From positions 1 to 64,000 of the forward strand of contig NZ_QLZQ01000007.1 of assembly GCF_003289925.1 (NCBI RefSeq): a DNA stretch of 64,000 nucleotides. Direction: 5' to 3'. This DNA comes from Planococcus maitriensis. GTDB taxonomy: Bacteria > Bacillota > Bacilli > Bacillales_A > Planococcaceae. The notes under the pieces are model-generated. The model worked only from the letters and a program-made list of their open reading frames with translations, had not been told where the DNA came from and searched no databases. Of the stretch, positions 17,403 through 27,208 are shown one piece after another; the stretch's first letter is position 1, and every line of letters starts with the position of its first letter. The position numbers were made by a program, and so were the translations under genes.

Positions 17403-18791
17403 TTATTGCATTGCTGCAGAATTGCCGGTTTCATAAAACAGCTTTCCAGGATTCAAGAGATTTTGCGGGTCCAAGGTTTTTTTCAGGGCCTGCATGACAC
17501 TATACGCATTGCCATGTTCAAGTTGCTGATACTTCGCCTTGCCGATGCCGACTCCGTGTTCACCGGTACATGAACCGCCTTTTGACAAAGCATATTCAAC
17601 AATCGCCCGGTTAAATGCTTCCGCTTTCGCCATTTCCTCGGGATTTTCAACGTCAATCATCAACAGTGCATGGTAATTGCCATCTCCTACATGCCCGAGA
17701 ATGCCCCCTTCAAGCCCTTCGGCGCGCAGTGCTTCCTGTGCAGCGTGGATGCCGCCCGCCAATTGTGAAATCGGCAGGCAGACATCCGTCACCATCATTT
17801 TTTTGCCTGGATTCGCCCGCATCGCTGCATAAGCTAAATTGTGGCGGGCATCCCATAATTGGGCTCTAGCCAGTGAATCTTTTTCGAATTTGAAATTGCT
17901 GCATCCATTATCGGATAAAATATCACGGGCAAAATCGACGTCTTGCATGAGCCCTGCTTCGTTGCCATGGAACTCGAGAAATAATGTCGGGACTTCCGGG
18001 TAGCTGGTATGGCTGTATGCATTCACCTGGGCGATCGATGCCGCGTCCACCAATTCGATACGCGCGACCTGGATGCCTGCAGACTGAATCGCCACCACCG
18101 CCGAGACGGCTTCATCTATAGAAGAAAAGTCCGCCCGTCCCGCGATAGTCATTTCCGGTATCCCGTAAACTTGCAAGGTGAGCTCCGTAAATGCGCCGAG
18201 CGTGCCTTCCGAACCAACGAATAAGCCGTTCAAGTTATAGCCCGAAGATGATTTGACCGCCAAATTACCGGTATGGATGATTTCGCCGTTAGCAAGCACC
18301 ACTTCAAGATCCCGGACTTGGTCGCGCATGACGCCATAGCGGACAGAAGTCGTCCCGCTCGCATTCGTCGCCGCCATGCCCCCCAGTGTTGCATCGGCTC
18401 CAGGGTCTACAGAAAAGAACAGGCCGTGCTTTTTCAATTCCTGGTTCAGCTTCGATCGGGTCACGCCAGGCTCCACACGGACGAGAAAATCTTCCGGCTT
18501 TATTTCCAGCACTTTATCCATCAATGAGAAATCCATCGTAATGCCGCCTGCATATGGAATGACATGCCCTTCAAGGCTAGTGCCGAGCCCGAATGGAACG
18601 ATGGGGATTTCATGCTTGCCGGCAATTTTCATGACCCGGCTTACTTCTTCAGACGATAATGGAAAGACGACGGCATCAGGACGGGCCGGTGTATGGTACG
18701 ACTCGTCCCGGCTATGCTGGTCGAGAACGGCGCTATTCGTGGTCACCCGATCAGCAGCCAATGCCTGCTTGAGTTCTTCCAGATAACTCAT
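17403..18791 (-). CDS. FAD-linked 2-hydroxyacid oxidase/dehydrogenase (GlcD/D-lactate dehydrogenase family)
   Basis: A 462-residue VAO-type flavoenzyme. The FAD domain includes PFGLGTSLEGHV and DPGADATLGGMAATNASGT; the C-terminal oxidase domain includes GHVGDGNYHALL and the end GEHGVGIGK...LDPQNLLNPGK. The family oxidises D-2-hydroxyacids (glycolate, D-lactate, D-2-hydroxyglutarate) to keto acids, passing electrons to the respiratory chain. It is alone, without GlcE/GlcF partners, as in LDHD-type enzymes. Position in a TRAP/dehydratase operon suggests it attacks an imported hydroxyacid. Confidence 0.9.
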   Translation of the reverse strand: MSYLEELKQALAADRVTTNSAVLDQHSRDESYHTPARPDAVVFPLSSEEVSRVMKIAGKHEIPIVPFGLGTSLEGHVIPYAGGITMDFSLMDKVLEIKPEDFLVRVEPGVTRSKLNQELKKHGLFFSVDPGADATLGGMAATNASGTTSVRYGVMRDQVRDLEVVLANGEIIHTGNLAVKSSSGYNLNGLFVGSEGTLGAFTELTLQVYGIPEMTIAGRADFSSIDEAVSAVVAIQSAGIQVARIELVDAASIAQVNAYSHTSYPEVPTLFLEFHGNEAGLMQDVDFARDILSDNGCSNFKFEKDSLARAQLWDARHNLAYAAMRANPGKKMMVTDVCLPISQLAGGIHAAQEALRAEGLEGGILGHVGDGNYHALLMIDVENPEEMAKAEAFNRAIVEYALSKGGSCTGEHGVGIGKAKYQQLEHGNAYSVMQALKKTLDPQNLLNPGKLFYETGNSAAMQ

Positions 18792-18812
18792 GCTGGTTCC
18801 TCCTTGCAGATT

Positions 18813-20498
18813 TTATCTATTTAAATAATCCGTAACCGCTCCTTTGGAAGAGCAGGAAACATTATGTGCGTATTTTCCAAGCACGCCTTTGCGGTAAAGC
18901 GGCGGCGCTGTCCATTCGCTTCTGCGTTTTTCCAGTTCTTCTTCCGATACGTCCATGGAGATTTCCTGCAGGTCCGAGTCGATCGTCACCATATCGCCTT
19001 CTCGGAGCAAAGCAATCGGTCCGCCCGATTGCGCTTCCGGCGAGATGTGGCCGACGACGAGGCCGTGCGTGCCGCCTGAGAACCTTCCATCAGTCAATAG
19101 CGCGACGGATTCGCCCATGCCTTTTCCGACGAGGATCGCTGAAATCGACAGCATTTCCGGCATGCCCGGGCCGCCTTTCGGGCCGACGTAGCGGATGACG
19201 AGAACGTCGCCGTCATTGATTTCATTTGCCATGACCGCTGCAGTCGCTTCTTTTTCATTATCGAAGACGCGTGCCGGGCCTGTATGGCGGTTGACTTTGA
19301 CGCCTGACACTTTCGCAACTGCGCCTGTGGGGGACAGATTGCCTTTCAGGACGATCAGCGGGCCGTCTTTTCGTTTTGGGTTGTCGAACGGCATGATGAC
19401 GTCCTGGCCTTCTTCAAGGCTCGGTGCTTCCTGCAAGTTCTCTGCGACTGTCTTTCCTGTAACCGTCATGCAGTCGCCGTGCAAATAACCGGCTTCCAAT
19501 AGCATTTTCATGACCGCCTGAACGCCGCCGACCCGGTGAAGGTCCTGCATGACGTATTTTCCGCTCGGCTTCAAATCCGCAATATGCGGAACCGTTTTTT
19601 GGAGGCGGTTGAAATCGTCGATCGTCAAATCCACTTCCGCGGCGTGCGCAATCGCCAATAGGTGAAGGATCGCGTTCGTCGAACCGCCGAGTGCCATGAC
19701 GACCGTGATGGCGTTCTCGAACGCTTCCTTCGTCATGATGTCTTTTGGGTAGATGCCAAGCTCGAGCAAATTATGCACGGCTTTACCGGCAGCTTCACAG
19801 TCCGCTTCCTTGTACTCCGACACGGCCGGGTTCGAGGAACTTCCCGGCAAGCTCATGCCCATCGCTTCCGCTGCTGACGCCATCGTATTCGCTGTATACA
19901 TGCCGCCGCATGAACCCGCGCCCGGGCATGCGCTGCATTCGATCTTGCGCAAGGCCGAATCATCGATAGCCCCATTATTATGCTGGCCAACGCCTTCAAA
20001 TACGGAGACGATATCGATGTCCTGGCCGTTATAGCGCCCTGCTGCGATGGTTCCGCCGTAGACGAAAACTGCCGGCACTTCGGAGTTGGCGATGGCGATC
20101 AAACAGCCGGGGATGTTTTTATCGCAGCCCCCGATTGCGACAAGCCCGTCCAAGCTTTCTGCGCCGACGACCGTCTCGATGGAATCCGCGATGACATCAC
20201 GGCTCGATAGGGAATACTTCATGCCTTCGGTCCCCATGGAAATCCCGTCGGAAACGGTGATCGTATTGAAGATGAACGGGACGGCTCCCGCGTCTTTCGC
20301 CCCTCTTTTGGCAGCTCTTGCCAATTCATCGATATGTATATTACACGGCGTCACTTCGCTCCATGTGCTTGCGATGCCGACCATCGGCTGCTCGAATCCT
20401 TCATCCGTCACTCCGACCGCCCTCAGCATGGCACGGTTGGGCGCTTTCATCGCCCCTTCGCTGAACACTTTACTCTTGATGCGCAAATCTTTTTTCAT
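18813..20498 (-). CDS. ilvD: Dihydroxy-acid dehydratase
   Basis: A 561-residue IlvD/Edd-family dehydratase with an iron-sulfur cluster. Cluster Cys residues are visible in [10 protein letters not shown] and [16 protein letters not shown], and substrate-site parts in [13 protein letters not shown] and GRFSGGTHG. It closely resembles the branched-chain amino acid enzyme of Bacillales (2,3-dihydroxy-isovalerate to 2-ketoisovalerate). Here it is the first gene of a transport and oxidation operon with no ilvB, ilvC or leu genes, 22 bases before the FAD oxidase. It may supply branched-chain synthesis from an odd location, or dehydrate a sugar acid for the operon; sequence alone favours true IlvD. 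Confidence 0.92.
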   Translation of the reverse strand: MKKDLRIKSKVFSEGAMKAPNRAMLRAVGVTDEGFEQPMVGIASTWSEVTPCNIHIDELARAAKRGAKDAGAVPFIFNTITVSDGISMGTEGMKYSLSSRDVIADSIETVVGAESLDGLVAIGGCDKNIPGCLIAIANSEVPAVFVYGGTIAAGRYNGQDIDIVSVFEGVGQHNNGAIDDSALRKIECSACPGAGSCGGMYTANTMASAAEAMGMSLPGSSSNPAVSEYKEADCEAAGKAVHNLLELGIYPKDIMTKEAFENAITVVMALGGSTNAILHLLAIAHAAEVDLTIDDFNRLQKTVPHIADLKPSGKYVMQDLHRVGGVQAVMKMLLEAGYLHGDCMTVTGKTVAENLQEAPSLEEGQDVIMPFDNPKRKDGPLIVLKGNLSPTGAVAKVSGVKVNRHTGPARVFDNEKEATAAVMANEINDGDVLVIRYVGPKGGPGMPEMLSISAILVGKGMGESVALLTDGRFSGGTHGLVVGHISPEAQSGGPIALLREGDMVTIDSDLQEISMDVSEEELEKRRSEWTAPPLYRKGVLGKYAHNVSCSSKGAVTDYLNR

Positions 20499-20538
20499 GT
20501 TATCCTATCCTTTCTATGTAGCGGCTATGTGGATTTAT

Positions 20539-20563
20539 GGGCATTCATATACCTTGAGTGCCC
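20539..20563 (-). promoter_or_regulatory. Leader hairpin before ilvD
   Basis: GGGCATTCA pairs with TGAGTGCCC (one mismatch) in the untranslated leader between the promoter and the ilvD start. It has no T run after it on the minus strand, and no T-box motif is present, so a role in stability or in an unknown control is all that can be said. Confidence 0.4.
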
Positions 20564-20622
20564 GCTTGGCTCAACTAGCAAGCAGCAGGAAACAGTTTGC
20601 CGGCTGATTTGAGTTTCTCTTA

Positions 20623-20650
20623 ATTATAGAGGACATTTTTCAGAATTCAA
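20623..20650 (-). promoter_or_regulatory. Promoter of the ilvD-led operon with possible CodY box
   Basis: Minus strand -35 TTGAAT (20645-20650), 16-base spacer, -10 TATAAT (20623-20628). The overlapping TTCTGAAAAAT matches the core of the CodY motif (AATTTTCWGAAAATT, 10 of 15 positions), as expected for an ilvD promoter. The rest of 20651-20791 is AT-rich with no gene. Confidence 0.65.
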
Positions 20651-20791
20651 TGAATAAAACGATAATTAATAATAATATTTCACAATTTGTCACACATATT
20701 TTATATGTATACGCTCTCATACGGTATGAAAGTATTTTCGCTTATCTACAGACAATTCGGTGCATAAATTTACATAGCGCGCTATAACAAT

Positions 20792-20824
20792 AAAAAAGCA
20801 CGCGCTGCAAAAGCTGCGTGCTTT
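20792..20824 (-). terminator. Terminator of the second catabolic operon
   Basis: AAAGCACGCGCTGC/GCTGCGTGCTTT stem with one bulge and a short A loop, then TTTTTTATTG on the minus strand. Confidence 0.88.
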
Positions 20825-20832
20825 CTGCCGAA

Positions 20833-22269
20833 CTATCCCAATTTAAAGCAGATGACTTTCGTATCCGTCATTTCCTGGATTGCGTATTTAACGCCTTCCC
20901 TGCCGAGCCCCGACTGTTTGACACCGCCGAACGGCATGGCGTCGATGCGGAAATCGCTGCTGTCGTTGATCATGACGCCGCCCACTTCGAGCTCCTCGAT
21001 CGCCCGGTGCGCATGATCGAGATTTTTCGTAAAGATTCCTGCCTGCAGCCCGTACTCGACTGCGTTGGCCCGTTCGATCGCTTCGTCCAGATTTTTCACG
21101 CTATAGAGCAAGACGACCGGCCCAAAAATTTCTTCTGCTGCAAGCGTGCAATCTTCGGGTACATCCGTGAGTACCGTCGGCGAATAGAATGCACCGTCCC
21201 GTTCTCCGCCCGTCTCGAGCATGGCGCCTTTATCCAGCGCCTCCTCGACCAGCCGTCCGACGCGTTGCGCTTCTTTTTCCGTAATCAAGGGGCCCATATC
21301 CGTCATTTCGGATTGCTTATCGCCGACAATATAGCGTTCCGTTTGTTCGACGAATTGTTCTTTGAACAGATCGAATACAGGGTCTTCGATATAGATCCGC
21401 TGCACGCCGAGGCAATTTTGGCCGGCTGCCCAAAACGCGCCGGATACGGATGATGCCACTGCGTCTTCCATATCCGCGTCTTGAAGAACGATGACAGGCG
21501 AGTTCGAGCCAAGTTCCATGCCCACTTTTTTCAGCCCCGCTTTTTTGGTGATTTCAAGCCCGGTCTCGACGCCTCCGGTAAAACTGATCATCCGGACAGC
21601 GGGATGTTCGACTAACACATCCCCGATTTCCCCGCCTCTTCCGGTGATGACGGAAAGGATTTTTTCCGGCAATCCTGCGTGCGAAAAGGCTTGCGCCAGC
21701 AACAATGCGCTAAGGGGCGTGACAGTCGCCGGCTTGACGATGATCGCGTTGCCTGATGCAATCGCCGGGCCGACTTTATGTGCCACCAGGTTCAGCGGGT
21801 CGTTGAACGGCGTGATGGCCCCGATGATGCCGAGCGGAAAGCGCCGGTAATAGCCGACTTTGCCGACTCCACCAGGCGATTGGTCGAACGGGATCGTTTC
21901 GCCGGTGATGCGCCTCGCTTCTTCTGCACTCAAGCGCAAAGTTTCAACTGCCCGCCCTACTTCTTTCCGTGCTTCACGGATGGTTTTGCTGCTTTCTTTG
22001 GCGATTGTGCGCGCATAATCTTCTGTGTTTGATTCGATATAATCCGCTGCTTTGCCGATGATTTGCATACGTTCAACCACTGTCATTCGTGCAGCGATTT
22101 TGGCACCCGCCTTTGCCTCCGCGATGCAAACTTCCATATCTTCCTTCGCCGCGGCAGGCACCCTGTCGACAAGCGATCCGTCCTGAGGGTCGATGACGTC
22201 GATCCATTGTTTTCCGTCTACCCATTCACCTGCCAGAAACATTTTCCGGCCTTCGACATGTGTCGCCAT
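20833..22269 (-). CDS. Aldehyde dehydrogenase, lactaldehyde/glyceraldehyde-3-phosphate-like group
   Basis: A 478-residue ALDH. The nucleophile is Cys in GQNCLGVQRIY, the general base lies in GMELGSNSPV, and FTGGVETG and PFGGVKQSGLGREG are conserved. GQNCLG in place of GQTC is typical of the succinate-semialdehyde/phosphonoacetaldehyde/NADP-GAPDH-like branch. AAAGGAGGAGG precedes the start. It is the last gene of the operon led by the DoeA-like protein and could oxidise aspartate semialdehyde, the role DoeC has in known ectoine breakdown; this is inference from context. Confidence 0.88.
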   Translation of the reverse strand: MATHVEGRKMFLAGEWVDGKQWIDVIDPQDGSLVDRVPAAAKEDMEVCIAEAKAGAKIAARMTVVERMQIIGKAADYIESNTEDYARTIAKESSKTIREARKEVGRAVETLRLSAEEARRITGETIPFDQSPGGVGKVGYYRRFPLGIIGAITPFNDPLNLVAHKVGPAIASGNAIIVKPATVTPLSALLLAQAFSHAGLPEKILSVITGRGGEIGDVLVEHPAVRMISFTGGVETGLEITKKAGLKKVGMELGSNSPVIVLQDADMEDAVASSVSGAFWAAGQNCLGVQRIYIEDPVFDLFKEQFVEQTERYIVGDKQSEMTDMGPLITEKEAQRVGRLVEEALDKGAMLETGGERDGAFYSPTVLTDVPEDCTLAAEEIFGPVVLLYSVKNLDEAIERANAVEYGLQAGIFTKNLDHAHRAIEELEVGGVMINDSSDFRIDAMPFGGVKQSGLGREGVKYAIQEMTDTKVICFKLG

Positions 22270-22284
22270 CTATTCCTCCTCCTT

Positions 22285-23337
22285 TCATGACCGCACCGCT
22301 TCTCTGGCCTTTGCGATCGTCAATAAATCGATGAGCAAGGAAAAGCCGGTTTCCGTTTTGCCGGCTCCTGCGCCGCTCAAAGTGACCGGCCCCAACAGGT
22401 CAGTCTCATAAGTGATGGCGTTGAGCGCGCCTGAAATGGAAGCGAGCGGGTCATCCAGCGGCACTTTTTCAGCCGCGACTTTCGCTTTGACGAGGCCGCC
22501 TTCCTTCTTGGCCGAAGCGATCAGCTTCCAGCGCTTGCCTTCCACGCGTGCTTGTTCGATCAGTTCAGGGGTCATTTGTGAGATGCCTGTGCACTCGACG
22601 TCTTCGACGGATAAAGGCATGCCCATGACATGCTGCGCCAGAATGACGATTTTATAACGCGCATCGAGCCCTTCGACATCGCTCGTCGGATCCGCTTCCG
22701 CATAGCCAAGTGATTGGGCTTCCTTGAGCGCCGCTTCATAGGTTTTCCCTTCATCCATGCGCATGAGCATGAAATTGGTCGTGCCGTTCAGGATGCCGCG
22801 GATTTCGGTGATGTCATTTCCGGCAAGCGTCGCGACCGGCATCCGTAAAGCAGGCGTCCCGCTCATGACCGTTCCTTCAAAGCCCCAGGAAACATTGTGT
22901 TTATCCGCCAACGCCGAGAGCTCCTGGTAAGCGAGCGCAACCGGCCCTTTGTTGGTCATGACGACGTTCTTGCCGCTTTGGAAAGCTGCCCGGCAATGGT
23001 CGATTGCCGGCTGCCCGGTTTTCACGTCCGTATAGGACACTTCCACCACCGTGTCAGCGTTCGATTGCCTGATCGTCTCCAAACTGTCCCAGCCCGTGAT
23101 GAGCCCTTCCGTTTTCGGATAGCTGTCCAGGCTTCCGGTCTTTTGTACCGCGTCCAGAACCGCTTCGAGGTCGAGCCCATCCGGATGGTACAGCGAGCCT
23201 TTCCTGAAGTCGGATATCGCGACTACTTTCGCTTCGAAGCCTTCCCGCTCTTGCAGGCTTTGCCGTTTATTGTGCAGGATTTCCGCGAGCCCTTGGCCGA
23301 CTACGCCGAAGCCGATAAATGCCAGTTTATGTGTCAT
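22285..23337 (-). CDS. Homoserine dehydrogenase-like oxidoreductase without ACT domain
   Basis: A 350-residue protein with N-terminal Rossmann motif FIGFGVVGQGLAEIL and the homoserine dehydrogenase signatures EIRGILNGTTNF and YAEADPTSDVEGLDA (the latter carries the catalytic Lys/Asp region). The regulatory ACT domain of biosynthetic ThrA/Hom is absent. The family interconverts aspartate semialdehyde and homoserine. The start ATG at 23337 has AGGAGG six bases upstream and lies inside the end of the M20 gene (11-base overlap). It is not near thrB or thrC, so a catabolic or side role in this operon is likelier than threonine synthesis. Confidence 0.85.
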   Translation of the reverse strand: MTHKLAFIGFGVVGQGLAEILHNKRQSLQEREGFEAKVVAISDFRKGSLYHPDGLDLEAVLDAVQKTGSLDSYPKTEGLITGWDSLETIRQSNADTVVEVSYTDVKTGQPAIDHCRAAFQSGKNVVMTNKGPVALAYQELSALADKHNVSWGFEGTVMSGTPALRMPVATLAGNDITEIRGILNGTTNFMLMRMDEGKTYEAALKEAQSLGYAEADPTSDVEGLDARYKIVILAQHVMGMPLSVEDVECTGISQMTPELIEQARVEGKRWKLIASAKKEGGLVKAKVAAEKVPLDDPLASISGALNAITYETDLLGPVTLSGAGAGKTETGFSLLIDLLTIAKAREAVRS

Positions 23338-24562
23338 GCTGCTCCTCCTCTTCTCCGTGCCCGTCCGGTTGTTCGAAAAAGCCGATTGCTGCATTGGCTA
23401 ATATGGCGGCTCCGAGCGGCAGGCTGCGCTCATCGATATCGAAATGCGGCGTATGCAAATCCCGCTCGATTCCGTCATCCACCGCGCAGCCGAGGAAAAA
23501 CATCGCCCCCGGCAGCTGCTGCGTGACATAACCGAAATCTTCGCCTCCCATGCCGAACGCCTGGTGAGTGAACCTCACAGATGGATCTGTTTTACGGATA
23601 GCTGCTGCGATCCGTTCGTTGACGCTTCTATCATTGACCAATGCGGGTTCCCCCCGCTGGTAATGAAAGGAATGACCGCCGCCAAGCTGATCGGCAAGCG
23701 CGAAGGCCTGGCGGATTTCCGCCTCAAGCAAATTCCGCGCTGTGCTTGAATAGCTCCTGACCGTTCCTTCCACTTGGACCTCATGCGGGATGATATTGCT
23801 TGCGGTTCCAGCATGGATCTGCCCGACGCTGACAACCGCGGGTTCGAGCGCGGAAATTTTCCGCGGCACGATGCCGTGCAGTGCCTGCAAAATGAGGCCG
23901 AGCATCCAGGTCGGGTCGCTGCCGAGCTCCGGATACGCACCGTGGCCGCCGGTCCCCTGGATGGTGCCATGAAAGACATCGACGTTCGCCATGCTGATGC
24001 CGTCGTGCATTTGAACAGCACCGACTGGTAGCCACGGGCACATGTGAAGCGCGATTGCCAGCTCCGCTCCCTTATAAGCGCCCGCTTGCAGCAAATACGG
24101 GGAGCCGGACATGGACTTTTCATCAATCATTTCTTCCGCCGGCTGGAAAATGAATTTGACCGTTCCGCCTAATGGTTTGTCCCGGTAGTATTCCGCAAGA
24201 AGCGAGACAGCGCCGAGCAGGATGGCGGCATGCGCATCGTGTCCGCAGGCATGCATGACCCCAGGGGCTTTCGAGCGGTAATCGCACGTGTTCGCTTCCT
24301 CGATCGGCAAAGCATCGATATCGGCGCGCAATGCCATTACCGGGCCCTCGCCGGTTCCGACCGTTGCGGTCACGCTCGTTTCTAGGCCTATTCCCCGTTC
24401 GACCGCAACGCCTTCGATCGGTTCCAATACCGAGGTGATAAAATCCGCCGTCTCGAATTCCTGGAAACTCAACTCCGGGAATTGGTGCATCGTCCGCCGC
24501 CATTCGCTGAGCTTTCCGCCCATCTTTTCCGCTTCATTCAGAAGTTTGTCTTTGGCCCGCAT
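23327..24562 (-). CDS. M20-family amidohydrolase/deacylase
   Basis: A 411-residue zinc-dependent M20D amidohydrolase (AmhX/HipO/acetyl-diaminopimelate deacetylase type). Metal and catalytic motifs are MHACGHDAHAA, FQPAEEM and the final His in HTPHFDIDE, with the lid domain between. These remove acyl groups from amino acids. Next to a DoeA-like hydrolase it could deacetylate N-acetyl-diaminobutyrate, the job of DoeB elsewhere, though DoeB is of a different family. Start is ATG 24562 after GGGTGA, or GTG 24571; both are possible. The C-terminus is very acidic (HGEEEEQHD). Confidence 0.85.
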   Translation of the reverse strand: MRAKDKLLNEAEKMGGKLSEWRRTMHQFPELSFQEFETADFITSVLEPIEGVAVERGIGLETSVTATVGTGEGPVMALRADIDALPIEEANTCDYRSKAPGVMHACGHDAHAAILLGAVSLLAEYYRDKPLGGTVKFIFQPAEEMIDEKSMSGSPYLLQAGAYKGAELAIALHMCPWLPVGAVQMHDGISMANVDVFHGTIQGTGGHGAYPELGSDPTWMLGLILQALHGIVPRKISALEPAVVSVGQIHAGTASNIIPHEVQVEGTVRSYSSTARNLLEAEIRQAFALADQLGGGHSFHYQRGEPALVNDRSVNERIAAAIRKTDPSVRFTHQAFGMGGEDFGYVTQQLPGAMFFLGCAVDDGIERDLHTPHFDIDERSLPLGAAILANAAIGFFEQPDGHGEEEEQHDT

Positions 24563-24583
24563 GCTATTCACCCGGCTTTCCGA

Positions 24584-25783
24584 TTAGACGTTCATCACCG
24601 TTTCGACATGCTGGAACGCCTGCTCGAAATCGTTGATGATGTCTTCGATTTCCTCGATGCCGCAAGAGACGCGGATCAAGCCTTCCGGAATGCCCATCGC
24701 GGCGCGTTCTTCCGGCGTGCATTCCACGTGGCTCGTCGTACGTGCCGGGCCGACTGTCGTCTCGACCGCCCCTAGGTTCGCTGCACGGTTCGCGTATTGG
24801 AGCTTCGGCAACAAGTCGCGCACCGTGTCGACGCCGCCTTTCACCGAGAAGCTCAGCATGCCGCCGAAGCCTTTCATCTGGCGTTTCGCGATATCGTGGT
24901 TGGGGTGCGTCTCGAGCCCCGGATAGAAGACGTCTTCGACGATGTCTTTTGTCTGAAGGTATTCAGCAAGCGCCATGGCATTCTTGCTTTGTTCACGGAT
25001 GCGTAAATGCAAGGTCTTCATGCCGCGCAGCAGTAAATAAGCTGCCATCGGGTCCATCGTCGCGCCGTTGATTTCGCGGTAATGATAAACCTGCTCGACC
25101 AGTTCATGCGAGCCGACCAATACGCCGCCGAGTGCATCCGCATGGCCCCCAAGGAATTTCGTTGCGCTGTGCAGGACGAGGTCAACACCGTGTTCTAATG
25201 GATTCTGGTTGATCGGCGTGCCGAATGTATTGTCGATGATGACAAGCGCGCCTGCTTCATGGCCTGCTTTTGCCATGCGGGCAATGTCCGTGATTTTGAC
25301 CGTCGGGTTGGTCGGTGTCTCCAAATAGAGGATCTTGCAGCCTTTTTTGAGCTCTGCTTCGATCGCCTCATGGTCGCCGGTATCGACGAGTGCGACGTCG
25401 ATTTGCTGGCGCGGCAGGAATTCGGTGAAGATCTTGTTTGTCCCACCGTACGTATCCTTGATCGATACGATGCGGTCGCCCGGCACGAGGAAGGTCGCGA
25501 GCGTGTTGCTGATGGCTGCCATGCCCGTCGAGAAGCTCGTCGCCGATTCCGCTCCTTCCAGCAATTTCACTTTGTCTTCGAACGCTTGGACTGTCGGGTT
25601 CGTGTTGCGGCCGTAGATATGCCCTTTTTTCTTGCCGATTGCCACATCGTACCATTCGTCCATATCGTCGTACGTATAGGCGACGCTCAAGACGACTGGC
25701 ACTTGCGATGCCCCGTGTACCAGATAATCTTTTTCCCCGCCCCAGACCGCTTGTGTTGATTGATGGATTTTGTTATTAGTCAT
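24584..25783 (-). CDS. PLP-dependent Cys/Met-metabolism (gamma) family enzyme
   Basis: A 399-residue member of the cystathionine gamma-synthase/gamma-lyase family. The PLP Lys is in HSATKFLGGHAD, with YGRNTNPTV (active-site Tyr and Arg), SFSTGMAA and YLETPTNPT. The family catalyses gamma or beta elimination and replacement on amino acids with a leaving group on C3 or C4. Nearby genes do not form a methionine/cysteine pathway. A substrate with a C4 leaving group such as a diaminobutyrate derivative would suit the chemistry; I cannot tell this from sequence alone. Start ATG 25783 with GAGGAG eight bases upstream. Confidence 0.85.
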   Translation of the reverse strand: MTNNKIHQSTQAVWGGEKDYLVHGASQVPVVLSVAYTYDDMDEWYDVAIGKKKGHIYGRNTNPTVQAFEDKVKLLEGAESATSFSTGMAAISNTLATFLVPGDRIVSIKDTYGGTNKIFTEFLPRQQIDVALVDTGDHEAIEAELKKGCKILYLETPTNPTVKITDIARMAKAGHEAGALVIIDNTFGTPINQNPLEHGVDLVLHSATKFLGGHADALGGVLVGSHELVEQVYHYREINGATMDPMAAYLLLRGMKTLHLRIREQSKNAMALAEYLQTKDIVEDVFYPGLETHPNHDIAKRQMKGFGGMLSFSVKGGVDTVRDLLPKLQYANRAANLGAVETTVGPARTTSHVECTPEERAAMGIPEGLIRVSCGIEEIEDIINDFEQAFQHVETVMNV

Positions 25784-25833
25784 GAACTCACTCCTCAAAT
25801 TTTTTATTGCTTCCAGTTTTTCATTGCCGGTGA

Positions 25834-27030
25834 TCAGGCACCGCCTTGATAACCGATCAAATGGCCTTTGGTGAATAAGCCCCGCGGCATATTCGCCAGC
25901 GTTTCACAGCCGGTTTCCGTCACGCGGAAGGTTTCGCTCACTTCAAACCCGGAGTCCTCGAACCACATCGCCGGGATCATGTGGAAGGCCATGTTCGGCT
26001 CAAGTATCGTCCGGTCGCCCATGCGGATGCTTGCGGTATGCTCGCCCCAGTCCGGCGGGTAATTCAATCCCACCGGATAGCCTATGCGCGCCTCTTTTTC
26101 AAACCCGTAGCGGGCGATGGTTTTTGTCCAGGTGGCACAGATTTCTTCCAGGTAAATGCCCGGCTTGATCATCGCCAGGCATTCGTTGATGCCTTCTGTC
26201 GTCACATCCGCCAGATGCTGAAGTTCTGCATCTGGCGTCCCGATAAACACGGTTCGGGCCAATGGCGAATGATACCGTTTGTAACAGCCCGATAACTCCA
26301 GCGTGACCGACTCCCCTTGTTTATAGCGCTTATCGGTCCACGTCAGATGGGGGGCTGCCGTCCGTTCACCCGTCGGCAAGAGCGGCATGATCGACGGATA
26401 ATCGCCGCCGTGTTCTTTCGTGCCGCTCACTTGCACTTCCAGGATCCTTGCCGCGACGTCGCACTCCCGGACGCCCTCCCCAATCATTTCCATGCCTGCT
26501 GCCATCGCTTTTTCCGAAAAACGCGCCGCCCGTTTCATGTAGTCGATTTCAGTATCGGATTTCACCAGCCTTACCCAATTGACCAAGGAGGTGGCATCGT
26601 GAAAACGGGCGTTCGGCAAGCCTTTTTGCAAGCTGGCAAAACATTTCGCCGTAAAGTAATAACTATCCATTTCAACGCCGATCGAACGCCGGTCCTGGCC
26701 GATTTGCGTCAGGATTTCCGCCACGAAATCCATCGGGTGGCGCAATTCCGTTTGGACGTAGATTTCGGGGTAAGCGATGATGTTGTCGTGATAAAGCCAA
26801 GTGGTGATCTTCGCTCCATTTGCATCCATAATGCGCCCCACCCATATAGGCTGGTCTTCGTCCTCGATGACGATGAGCATCTGGTGTACGTAAAACGACC
26901 AGGCATCGTATCCCGATAAATAATTCATGTTGGCTGGATCGGTAATAAGCAGCACTTCAATCCCGCTTTCCGCCATCCGCTGTTTCGTTTTTCTGATACG
27001 CCCCTGATACTCTGCTGTTCCAAATGACAT
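25834..27030 (-). CDS. M24-fold hydrolase, DoeA/EutD (ectoine hydrolase)-like
   Basis: A 398-residue pita-bread-fold (M24) protein. Where metal-dependent M24 peptidases have Asp-x10-Asp (GYCSDMTRT type), this one has SGCYKRYHSPLART, so both ligands are gone, as in creatinase and in DoeA. LSGYDAWSFYVHQ, GRIMDANGA, HGGDYPSIMPLLPTG and NYPPDWGEHT agree with my memory of ectoine hydrolase, which opens the ectoine ring to N-acetyl-2,4-diaminobutyrate. Xaa-Pro peptidase or creatinase function is the alternative. ATG 27030 has GGAGG nine bases upstream. First gene of the five-gene operon, following the PucR gene. Confidence 0.75.
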   Translation of the reverse strand: MSFGTAEYQGRIRKTKQRMAESGIEVLLITDPANMNYLSGYDAWSFYVHQMLIVIEDEDQPIWVGRIMDANGAKITTWLYHDNIIAYPEIYVQTELRHPMDFVAEILTQIGQDRRSIGVEMDSYYFTAKCFASLQKGLPNARFHDATSLVNWVRLVKSDTEIDYMKRAARFSEKAMAAGMEMIGEGVRECDVAARILEVQVSGTKEHGGDYPSIMPLLPTGERTAAPHLTWTDKRYKQGESVTLELSGCYKRYHSPLARTVFIGTPDAELQHLADVTTEGINECLAMIKPGIYLEEICATWTKTIARYGFEKEARIGYPVGLNYPPDWGEHTASIRMGDRTILEPNMAFHMIPAMWFEDSGFEVSETFRVTETGCETLANMPRGLFTKGHLIGYQGGA

Positions 27031-27176
27031 GGGGAATCCCCTCCTCGTGTTCACGAATTAAAAGTCGGAATAATCAATTTATTATTCTTGTTTTCACTAT
27101 AACTGCCGGCCTTCTTTTTATGCATCCGTCATAATGTATGAAAATACGTGCAGCCCTTTAGTCAATTTTTCCACAT

Positions 27177-27207
27177 AAAAAAAGCCTTCTTGATTAGAAG
27201 GCTTTCA
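27177..27207 (-). terminator. Terminator of the PucR gene
   Basis: AAAGCCTTCT/AGAAGGCTTT with a five-base loop and TTTTTTT on the minus strand. It separates the regulator from the operon it probably controls. Confidence 0.88.
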
Positions 27208-27208
27208 T

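Noticed and set aside
20499..20832. A T-box or leader-peptide attenuator in front of ilvD
   Set aside because: No T-box sequence, no run of Leu/Ile/Val codons in a leader frame, and the hairpin lacks a U tract. Only the promoter, CodY-like core and a plain hairpin are supported.
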